Part shown: piece by piece, positions 55,979 through 64,000 of the stretch
Layout of the letters: the number at the start of each line of letters is the position of its first letter
How positions within the stretch are numbered: the first letter of the stretch is position 1
Origin: Lithobates sylvaticus
Taxonomy: Eukaryota > Chordata > Amphibia > Anura > Ranidae
Assembly (NCBI GenBank): GCA_028564925.1
Contig: CM053031.1
Location: forward strand, 167,106,584 to 167,170,583
DNA: 64,000 bases
Direction of reading: 5' to 3'
Program-made: the position numbers and the translations under genes
The notes under the pieces: model-generated
Told to the model about the DNA's origin: nothing
Databases searched by the model: none
The model's input: only the letters and a program-made list of their open reading frames with translations

Positions 55979-56180
55979 CTCATATATATATATATATATA
56001 TAATACATATATATATCATACAATCCCATATACCCCATTCTATACCCACAGTTGATCCAGAGGAAGGCAAAAAAAAACCAGCAGAGCATTCTCCAATTTG
56101 CTAAAGCAGGGGAAAAAAATCCTTCCTGATCCCCCGAGAGGCAATCGGATTTTCCCCGGATCAACTTTACCTATAAAATG

Positions 56181-57775
56181 TCAGTACCCAGTTATATTAT
56201 GTACATTTAGGAAAGTATCCAGGCCTTTCTTAAAGCAATCTACTGAGCTGGCCAGAACCACCTCTGCAGGGAGTCTATTCCACATTTTCACAGCTCTTAC
56301 TGTGAAGAAACCTTTCCGTATTTGGAGATGAAATCTCTTTTCCTCTAGATGTAAAGAGTGCCCCCTTGTCCTCTTTGTTGACTGTAAAGTGAATAACTTA
56401 ACACCAAGTTCACTATATGGACCCCTTATATATTTATACATGTTGATCATATCCCCCCTTAATCTCCTCTTATCAAGGGTGAATAAATTCAGTTCCTCTA
56501 ATCTTTCCTCATAGCGGAGCTCCTCCATGCCTCTTATCAGTTTGGTTGCCCTTCTCTGCACTTTCTCCAGTTCCCCAATATCCTTTTTGAGAACTGGTGC
56601 CCAAAACTGAACTACATATTCCAGATGAGGTCTTACTAATGATTTGAACAGGGACAAAATGATATCTCTCTCTCTGGAGTCCATACCTCTCTTAATACAA
56701 GAAAGGACTTTGCTAGCTTTGGAAACCGCAGCTTGGCATTTCATGTTATTATTGAGTTTATGATCTACCAAAACCCCCAGATCCTTCTCCACTACGGATT
56801 ACCCCAGTTGTACTCCCCCTAGCATGTATGATGCATGCATATTCTTAGCCCCCAAGTGCATAACTTTACATTTTTTTAACATTAAACCTCATCTGCCACA
56901 TAGTCGCCCAATTAGACAGAGCATTGAGGTCGGCTTGTAAATTGGAGACCTCCTGTAAGGACGTTATTCCACTGCATAGCTTGGTGTCATCTGCAAAGAC
57001 AGAAATGTTACTTTTGATCCCAGACCCAATATCATTTATAAAGATATTAAAAAGTAAGGGTCCCAGCACTGAACCTTGGGGTACACCACTGATAACCTTA
57101 GACCATTCAGAGTAAGAATCATTAACCACTACTCTCTGAATTCTGTCTTTTAGCCAGTTTTCTATCCATTTACAAACCGATATTTCCAAACCTGTAGACC
57201 TTACCTTACACATGAGCCGTGTGTGGGGAACTGTATCGAACGATTTTGCAAAATCCAAGTATACCACGTCCACAGCCACGCCTCTGTCTAAGGTTTTACT
57301 TACCACCTCATAAAAAGAAATCAGGTTTGTCTGACAACTTCTGTCTTTCATGAATCCATGCTGTCTGTTGCTTAAAATATTTTTTTCCTGCAAGAACTCG
57401 TCTATGTGGTCTTTTATTAATCTCTCCAGTATCTTCCCAACTATAGAAGTTAAACTAACAGGTCTATAGTTACTTGGTAAAGACTTTGTTCCCTTTTTAA
57501 ATATAGGCACCACGTTCGCCCTGCGCCAATCCAGTGGTACTATTCCTGTCATTAATGAGTCCCTAAAAATTAGATACAATGACTTTGAAATTACAGAGCT
57601 CAATTCTTTTAGGATCCGTGGGTGGATGCCATCAGGTCCAGGTGCTTTATCCACCTTTATTCTGTCTAAATATTTCTGGACCATATCACTTTTGAGCCAT
57701 TGTGGATTTGGGGCTGTGTCACTACCACCCCCATTGTGGACATGACACTGAACCTTCTTTTTCTCCACATGCTAC
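56181..57775 (-). pseudogene. CR1/L2-type LINE reverse transcriptase, C-terminal part
   Basis: The frame from 57768 has KAPGPDGIHPRILKEL, WRRANVVPIFKKG, NYRPVSLTSIVGKILERL, VVYLDFAKSFDTVPH, GVPQGSVLGPLLFNIFINDI and the active site FADDTKLCSG. It breaks at an A run near 56873. The C-terminal part continues in another frame (LGVLVDHKLNNNMK, RPHLEYVVQFWAP, LFTLDKRRLRGDMINMYKYI) to the stop at 56181. A TAA near 56805 in the intervening piece adds a second lesion. The GVPQGSVLGPLLF and FTLDKRRLRGD blocks are typical of CR1/L2-group LINEs, unlike the GTRQGCPLSP of the L1/Tx1 group. The endonuclease and the first part of the RT domain are absent. Confidence 0.88.
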
Positions 57776-58044
57776 CATGCAAGAGTTAGAAGACCAACGT
57801 CAAATTTCTTGCCGAACTTACTCCTAGACGTTTGTCCTCTATCTCCTCCACCACCTCCCCTTCCCTACACCCCTCCCTCCATATACTTTCCTCTTATCCT
57901 AGGTAAAATTACTAACCAAAGGTTGTGTAATCTTTTCTTCATGACTGTTTATTTCTAGTGGAAATGTTACTCTGTCAATTGCACCCATGTTTATCTTTAA
58001 TAAAATATATTTAAAAAAAAAAAAACGGGAAAGCGCGTCTGCTG

Positions 58045-59290
58045 CTAAGTTGCGTTTCCCCGGGATGAACGAACAATAGATGTTAAATTGGTGCTGAAGG
58101 GACAACTGAACCAGCCTACGAAGGAAGGACATGACGGCCTGGACTTGGACCTGCCTTTACTGATGATCTCCGCTGTGGCCAGGTTGCCGGTTGTAAACGC
58201 TACGGTCTGTCCGGACCAGCAGTGGCCCCATAGGTGAGCGGCTGCCACGATGGGGTAGAGCTCGAAGAGGGTCGACGTTGTGGTGAAGCCAGGTGTGGCT
58301 AGTGCCTGTGGAGGCCAGGGGGCTGCAATCCATAAATGGCCAAAAATGGCGGCACACCCTGTGGAAGCCGCCGCGTCTGTCACCACCTGTGGTGACAGGG
58401 AGGACACTGAAGGAATGAAGAGTGACACGCCGTTCCAGTTAGAAAAGAAACTCCTCCCACATGGCCAGGTCTGCTACGGCTGCGGCATCAAGTCTGATGA
58501 CCTGATCTGGGTCCTGGGTGTGGGACAGGTACACCAGCAGCCGGGACATGAAGGAGCGGCCCTGGGGGATGATCTTTATCGCAAAGTTCAGCATCCCGAG
58601 GAGGGACTGAAGTTGCTTCTGAGTACATCCCCCGGCACGAGTGAACTCCCGAAGGACCGTTCTGATGCGGTCCAGTTTGTCTGGGGGAAGGCTGGATTGC
58701 ATGACTTGGGTGTCCAGGTCGACGCACAGGAACGTGATCTTTCGCGCTGGGCCGTCGACCTTGTGTTCCGCGACCCTTAGCTTGTTTAGGTCCCCTGGGG
58801 TTGTCCCGGGTGGCTCTATCAGCAGAAAGTCGTCCAGGTAGTGGATAACCTCATGGCACTGTGCTTCGTGCAGGAGGATCCACGTGGGGGTCTCAGCGAA
58901 CTTGTTAAGTAACCAGGGGCTACTTTTGGACCTGAAGGTCAATTTGGTGGCGAAATAATATGCCTCCTTCCACTTGATGCCATGCCAGCACCAAAGGGAG
59001 GGATGTATGGGCAACAACTTGAAGGCGTCAGATATGTCAGCCTTAGAAAGCCAGGTACCTTCACCTGTCTTAAGTATGGCTTGGATGGCCATGTCTACGG
59101 AAGCGTATTTCAGGGAGAACTCCTCGGAGGGGATAAGAGAGTTGAGACTGGGAATGGAGGAGGAATGAGGCGCTGGCAAGTCATAAATCAGACGTTTTTT
59201 ATTAGAGAACTTCCCTTGTACAAGCCCGATAGGGCTAACCCTCCAGGTGTTAAAGGGGGGCTGGCTGAAAGGGCCTATCATAATGTCCCG
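58045..59290 (-). pseudogene. Reverse transcriptase and RNase H region of the DIRS-type fossil
   Basis: The minus strand carries an RT with SKADISDAFKLLPIHP and the active-site block YLDDFLLI, then an RNase H-like stretch beginning VTDAAASTGCAAIFG. The order and motifs are those of DIRS-order elements, whose RT is related to that of LTR retrotransposons. It lies between the LINE insertion and the solo LTR. It is broken and treated as a fossil. Confidence 0.85.
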
Positions 59291-59443
59291 GTCTAACTCT
59301 TTCTGGAGAAGTTGGTCGATGGCTCATTCATCTGTGGCTGCTGATCGTAGGTTCCTGCACTCATGGGTGGTGTGGGGCAGGGAGATGAGCCCAGTGTGGA
59401 ACCCGTCTGTGAAGCCTCGGATGAGGTAGATGGCCAGGGATGG

Positions 59444-60222
59444 TGTCATGAAGATCCTGCCAGTAACCAGCGCCTTAGAGTCCCTGGTACCCGTTCGCGG
59501 GCACCATTGCGCATGCGCGAGTGCGCGCGTGCACGCGCCCGCAAGCGAGAGCGCGCGCGGGAGGACGAGTGCGCACCTCCATTGGCGCCAATGAGGCTAT
59601 TTAAATCCGTCTGTCACAGACGGTCCCCGCTGTCTGCTCTACAGCGTTCTGTGCCTGATACCTGATCTGAAGTGGTTACCAGTGTTTGACCCGGCTACCC
59701 TTTTTGACCTCCTGCTTTCCGCCTGCACCCGACCTTGGCTTGTCTGTGACCTCTCTCCTGTCTGACCCACCTGTACTGCGTTGCCAGCCTGATACCTGAC
59801 CCGGCCTGCTTGACCATCCTGTCCGCCTGCTGATCCGGCCTGTGGTACCTTTCCAGCCTGCTGTGTTGTGCCAGTCTGCCAGTTGTTCCAGTCTGCCAGT
59901 TGTTCCAGTCTGCCTACTGTACCAGTCTGCCTGTTGTTCCGGTCTGCCAGCTGACCCAGTCTGCCTACTGTTCCAGTCTGCCTGTTGTTCCAGTCTGCCA
60001 GCTGACCCAGTCTGCCTACTGTTCCAGTCTGCCTGTTGTTCCAGTCTGCCTGTCCGCTGAGCTGATCCAGGGATCTCTCGCTACCGGTCCTACAGTCCTG
60101 CCAGGCACCCGTGCCCCTCCTGACTCCTGGTCTTCCTGTCACCTTACCAGGGGACCGAGAGTGGGAGCCGCAAGGGAGGCCCTCCTCTGCTAACCAGACT
60201 CATCACCACCAGGTGCGTGACA
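59444..60222. repeat. Solo LTR (Gypsy type) with 5-bp TSD
   Basis: A 779-bp segment with TGTCATG...CGTGACA ends is flanked by the 5-bp duplication GATGG (59439-59443 and 60223-60227). It has no internal coding region. It contains a CpG-rich part (59500-59570), a TATTTAAA (about 59608) and an internal tandem tract built on TTGTTCCAGTCTGCC (about 59868-60052). Solo LTRs arise by recombination between the two LTRs of one element. It interrupts the DIRS-type fossil. Confidence 0.85.
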
Positions 60223-60429
60223 GATGGAGTGGGGTGTGAGGTCAAGTAGATGCCGAGCCATACGACATTGACCCGGCTTAGTCATGTCTTTCTCTGCTTG
60301 ACCTCACATAGGATCCTGGGGTGCACCCTCTGGCATAGGGTACACACATGTAGCAAGCGGCACTGGCTAAAGTTGCAGGAGCCGTAATTATAATTGTTGC
60401 AGATTGCCTCTCCCCCGGCCGTCCGCACT

Positions 60430-61440
60430 GGTCATCCTAGCTTATCCTTTTTCGGCCCTTGTGTAGGGGCTTGCTGACCCTGACCCGTGCTAGTAGTGGC
60501 CGGGTTGGCTACCTGGTGGACGGAGGCTGCGTTGGCACACCAGACAGCGGTGTGGGTCGCTGACTGGCTTATGGCGCACAGTGGAGACCGTAGGCCCACA
60601 AAGTGGCGGCAGAATAGTTCCGTATCCACGACGCTCCAGACAGTAGGTAAGTGGAACTGGAGGAACCTCGCTGTGGCTTTAGCCGAGAAGGAACGATGAT
60701 AGTCGTAGAAGGCTGAGCCATCGTATTTGTAGCCCAGGTCTACAACTAAGTGGATGTAGAGGTCCAGCTCCTTCCGTCTACCGGGGGAGGCTGAACACAC
60801 CATGTCCCTGAGCATGACGAACGCCAAGGTAATCTCTGGCACAGAGAGTTTCCTGTTAAGCCTGGGACCTTTTGCCTTCAGGACAACCGAGACGTCCCCC
60901 CAGGTGTACGCCTTGTTCTCAGCCAGGTCGTGCACTGAGATCAAGAGTGAGGCCAGGTTGACATCCTTGACCTCTAATATGTCCTTCCTCACGTTGGGTG
61001 GTACCAGGTGGGAGGGGTGTATGGCCGAACTCCCTACAACGATACCTGTGGCAGGTGTATCGGTGGCTTGGACTACGGCAGGGTCAGGGGTTGTGATGGC
61101 CGGGCTGGTCTCCAAGAGTGTCACCCTGTTCTGCACCTCGATGACCGAAGAGGCAAGGGATGACACAAGGGTATGCAGCTGGGCAATGGCAGCTGAAATT
61201 GAATCCAGCGATGCCTGCTAGTTGCTGGACCCTGCCACGGCAGGTGGGGGAAAGAGGAGCCTGAACAGCTCAGCCTTCCTGGCCGTGGTAGGGAAGGGTA
61301 CCCCTCTGCGCCTCAGCTCCGCTGTCAGTCTGGGGATAGTCCATGCCCTAAGAGAATGGGCACTGCCACTCTCGGAGACTGAAGCTGGTGACAGGGGGGC
61401 GGTGAGGTCTTCACTGCCAGCTGAAGACATGATGGCTTTC
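60430..61440 (-). pseudogene. Gag-like ORF and SAP-like leader protein region of the DIRS-type fossil
   Basis: A gag-like frame (about 60432-61166) has no zinc knuckle that I can see; it ends in a Gln/Thr/Lys-rich tail. Just 5' of it, about 61230-61440 encodes a short region with WTIPRLTAELRRRGVPF and a following helix. The spacing and Leu/Arg pattern resemble a SAP DNA-binding motif. These are parts of the same fossil, and the region is broken. Confidence 0.65.
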
Positions 61441-62039
61441 TGAAGCCTGCTGCCTTGTCCTCTGGGTTGCGTATCTTGCAGGCTGGGCCTATAAAGGGTG
61501 ACATGAATTGAGTCTTGTATGTGTTCTCTATCATATACGTACCTAAGGTGAGAATTCATGTCCCCCTTTCCTTTCTCATTTTTTTTTTTTTACCTGCTGG
61601 AGCACCGTTCAAGTTGGTGCAGGTGGACCTACTAAATCCGACTGACCTGAGAAAAATGTGAGAGAAAACACTGGTTTGAGAGTTTGTATCGTTGTTGTCC
61701 TGTGCAATGGTTCAGAATTTTTTTGATGATAACAACAGGCGTCAGTGACTTAGGAGTTGATTTAAATTAAATAAACGCTATGGAATGAAATGACAGACGA
61801 CAATACAAATGAAATGACATGTTGCCTTTGGTAAATGAGACTCCCGTGACAGAGGCCTGGCCCGGTCGTACCCAGGGCCGGACTGGGAATGAAAACCAGC
61901 CCTGGAAAAAATTTCATACCAGCCCCATAGCATTATTATACCAGCCAAACAGCATAACGTCATTATTTTATTGTTCATAAAAGGGAAAACCATACATTTT
62001 AAAGCACATTTGAAGAGTGCACTATATATAGATAAGACA

Positions 62040-63375
62040 GGAACATGGTACAGTGGCATGCGTTTGAGGGCACAGTGGCTGCGTTTGATGGGCACAGTGG
62101 TGGCAATTTATGGGCACAGTGGTGGCAATTTATGGGCACAGTGGCTACGTTCGATGGCACAGTGGCTGTGTTTGATGGGCACAGTGGTAGCAATTTATGG
62201 GTACAGTGACTGCGTTTGATGGCACAGTGGCTGCGTTTGATGGGCACAATGGCTGCGTTTGATGGGCACAATGGCTGCGTTTGGGCACAGTGGCAGCACT
62301 TAATGGGCACAGTGGTGGCAATTTATGGGCACAGTGGCATGCGTTTGAGGGCACAATGGCTGCGTTTGATAGCATAGTGACAGCATTTAATGGGCACAGT
62401 GGTGGCAATTTATGGGTACAGTGGCTGCATTTGATGTTACAGTGGCTGCGTTTGATGGCACAGTGGCAGCGTTTAATGGGCACAGTGGTGGCAATTTATG
62501 GGCACAGTGGCTATGTTAGATGGCACAGTGGCTGCGTTTGATGGGCACAGTGGTGGCAATTTATGGGTACAGTGGCTGCATTTGATGGCACCGTGGCTGC
62601 ATTTGATGGGCACAGTGGCTGCGTTTGATGGGCACAGTGGCAGTGTTTAATGGCACAGTGGCAGTGTTTAATGGGCACAGTGGTGGCAATTTATGGGCAC
62701 AGTGGCATGCGTTTGAGGGCACAGTGATGGCAATTTATGGGCACAGTGATGGCAATTTATGGGCACAGTGGCTACGTTCAATGGCACAGTGGCTGTGTTT
62801 GATGGGCACAGTGGTGGCAATTTATGGGTACAGTGGCTGCGTTTGATGGCACAGTGGCTGCGTTTGATGGCAAAATGGCTGTGTTTGATGGGCACAGTGG
62901 CTGTGTTTGATGGCACAGTGGCAGCGTTTAATGGGCACAGTGGTGGCAATTTATGGGCACAGTGGCTACGTTTGATGGCACAGTGGCTGTGTTTGATGGG
63001 CACAGTGGTAGCAATTTATGGGTACAGTGACTGCGTTTGATGGCACAGTGGCTGCGTTTGATGGCACAGTGGCTGCGTTTGATGGGCACAGTGCTGCGTT
63101 TGATGGGCACAGTGGCAGCGTTTGGGCACAGTGGCAGCGTTTGGGCACAGTGGCAGCGTTTGAGGGCACAGTGGCTGCGTTTGAGGGCACAGTGGCATGC
63201 GTTTGAGGGCACAGTGGCATGCGTTTGAGGGCACAGTGGCATGCGTTTGAGGGCACAGTGGCTGCGTTTGAGGGCACAGTGGCTGCGTTTGAGGGCACAG
63301 TGGCTGCGTTTGAGGGCACAGTGGCTGCGTTTGAGGGCACAGTGGCTGCGTTTGAGGGCACAGTGGCATGCGTTT
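62040..63375. repeat. About 22-bp minisatellite, roughly 60 copies
   Basis: Units vary around GGCACAGTGGCTGCGTTTGA, with alternatives GGCACAGTGGTGGCAATTTA and GGCACAGTGGCATGCGTTTG. Higher-order blocks recur: the run 62075-62240 is nearly repeated at 62755-62870 and 62940-63070. Near 63165-63375 the array becomes homogeneous. Open frames on both strands here are only translations of the repeat. Confidence 0.95.
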
Positions 63376-63468
63376 GATGCGTACAATGATGCAATTGATG
63401 TTTTATTTATTTTCATTTTGTGCCCCCCCCCCCCCAAGAAATTGCAACGCTCAATGTACTATTTTATT

Positions 63469-63486
63469 AGAGAGAGAGAGAGGGGA

Positions 63487-63560
<74 letters not shown>
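63469..63560. repeat. GA-dinucleotide microsatellite
   Basis: An almost pure (GA)n tract with one short interruption near 63481. A run of 14 Cs stands just before it (63423-63436). Confidence 0.97.
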
Positions 63561-63563
<3 letters not shown>

Positions 63564-64000
63564 CACCTTCTGATCCATGATGAGCGGGCGTCCACTTCTC
63601 CTATTCTCGGGCCGAATGGAAGGAGAAATCAGCGGTGCTGCGCTGCCGTGCGTGGCGCCGCACGGGCCGAATGCATGTAGAAATCATGCTCCAGCTCCTC
63701 CCCTCACTCAGGCAGTAATATCTGTGTGCGGCGCGGATCAGAAGAAAGAGGAGATACAGGCACGCGCGCCGCACACACAGGCTGCATTGCTAAGAGCGGC
63801 GGCCGCCTCTGCTGGTTTTTTTTTTGCTGCGCTGACACTGCCAGCCAATCCCCGACTCTAAAGCGGCCCCAGAGCACTGAGAGCAGACGGCCTACCGGGA
63901 AATTTCCCGGTATCCCGGTAGGCCAGTCCGGCACTGGTCGTACCGCATTGTGAGTGACTGCGAACCAGACTCTGGAGCACGTACTGAAATGAGGCCCAAT

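Larger units (their letters stand above)
55350..57775 (-). mobile_element. CR1/L2-type LINE, 5'-truncated, carrying foreign sequence in its 3' end
   Basis: A minus-strand LINE with the C-terminal part of its RT gene (56181-57775) and a 3' region ending in the GTTAGTTACATAGTTAGTTA-like tail near 55357. The 3' region is interrupted at a TA-dinucleotide repeat by a DIRS-type fragment (55446-55978). The whole block lies in the 3' UTR of the L1/Tx1-type LINE, which resumes at about 57776. No target-site duplication was identified. Confidence 0.82.
50233..58021 (+). mobile_element. L1/Tx1-type LINE with 14-bp target-site duplication, hosting a CR1/L2-type LINE
   Basis: The 14-bp sequence AAAACGGGAAAGCG stands at 50219-50232 and again at 58022-58035, exactly where the DIRS-type sequence stops and resumes. 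The LINE starts GACTTCCGGTTTCGGCG, has ORF1 (50375-51352), ORF2 (about 51600-55189) and a 3' UTR. The 3' UTR is split by the CR1/L2-type LINE (55350-57775) and ends with AATAAAATATATTT and an A tail. The duplication and complete 5' end show a canonical full-length retrotransposition. Confidence 0.9.
61873..63936. mobile_element. Non-autonomous hAT element filled with a minisatellite, 8-bp TSD
   Basis: The ends CAGGGCCGGACTGG and CCAGTCCGGCACTG are inverted repeats. The 8-bp duplication GTCGTACC is perfect (61865-61872 and 63937-63944). The interior is dominated by a 22-bp tandem repeat (62040-63375) and a GA microsatellite (63469-63560). No transposase is present. It lies in the 5' leader region of the DIRS-type fossil. 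Confidence 0.94.
41742..64000 (-). mobile_element. DIRS-order (Ngaro-like) tyrosine-recombinase retroelement fossil, split by four insertions
   Basis: Pieces in minus-strand orientation lie at 41742-42132, 49088-50232, 58022-59443, 60223-61872 and 63937-64000, where the window ends. Parts from 5' to 3' are: a leader, a short region with a SAP-like motif (about 61230-61440), a gag-like ORF (about 60430-61170), reverse transcriptase with a YLDD-type site and RNase H (about 58045-59290), and a tyrosine recombinase (about 49210-50210). A unit of about 125 bp occurs twice at the 3' end as direct repeats. Ngaro-type elements are known for split direct repeats and a tyrosine recombinase in place of an integrase. 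The copy is old and broken, with several breaks besides the insertions of a hAT, a LINE, a solo LTR and a hAT miniature element. Confidence 0.85.

Noticed and set aside
59639-60142. Minus-strand Gln/Thr-rich repeat protein
   Set aside because: Translation of the tandem tract inside a solo LTR.
62040-63375. Long open frames on both strands (His/Cys/Pro-rich or Gly/Trp-rich)
   Set aside because: They are translations of a 22-bp tandem repeat, open in several frames at once, inside a TSD-flanked miniature element.

Overview
The window is a gene-poor, transposon-dense stretch of a large vertebrate genome. The mix suggests an amphibian, most likely a ranid-like frog: L1/Tx1-type LINEs with RRM-type ORF1, a CR1/L2-type LINE, sushi-type chromoviral Gypsy elements, a DIRS-order tyrosine-recombinase retroelement, BED-finger hAT transposons and many hAT- and TTAA-bordered miniature elements. 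The organism call is an inference from composition. I found no host protein gene, rRNA, tRNA or CRISPR array.

Layout. 1-7203: right part of a hAT transposon on the minus strand, with a decayed BED-finger transposase, a 64-bp tandem array of about 54 copies and a hairpin-rich terminus. It sits in a Gypsy gag fragment with its 5' LTR (7204-8365). 8366-10795: mostly unclassified sequence. 10795-12775: 5'-truncated L1/Tx1 LINE. 12778-13716: inverted repeat with 440-bp arms that look identical. 13770-21252: near full-length L1/Tx1 LINE (+) with tandem 5' UTR units and a hAT-type miniature element inside ORF1. 21253-26990: a more decayed L1/Tx1 LINE on the minus strand. 27331-35679: nested non-autonomous elements, including two copies of a hAT foldback family carrying a promoter-like core, a TTAA-bordered miniature element and a split minisatellite. 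35796-41465: young Gypsy chromovirus fossil with two LTRs of about 660 bp.

41742-64000: one old DIRS-order element (minus strand) hit by four later insertions: a 6.96-kb BED-finger hAT (42133-49087, itself containing a 1.55-kb hAT miniature element), a 7.8-kb L1/Tx1 LINE (50233-58021, itself containing a CR1/L2-type LINE that carries a fragment of another DIRS copy), a solo Gypsy LTR (59444-60222) and a 2.06-kb hAT miniature element filled with a 22-bp tandem repeat (61873-63936). Matching target-site duplications support each of these four insertions.

How the parts relate. The two autonomous-type hATs and the miniature/foldback elements share a TAGGGWTGAGC-like end. The terminal hairpin of the first hAT recurs at the end of the miniature element at 15460-16307, so this hAT lineage is the likely source of the transposase that moved it. 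No expressed gene system was recognised. The most unusual structures are the 440-bp palindrome, the tandem arrays just upstream of both hAT transposase genes, and the CRE/GC-box/TATA ... AATAAA cassette at the centre of the foldback elements.
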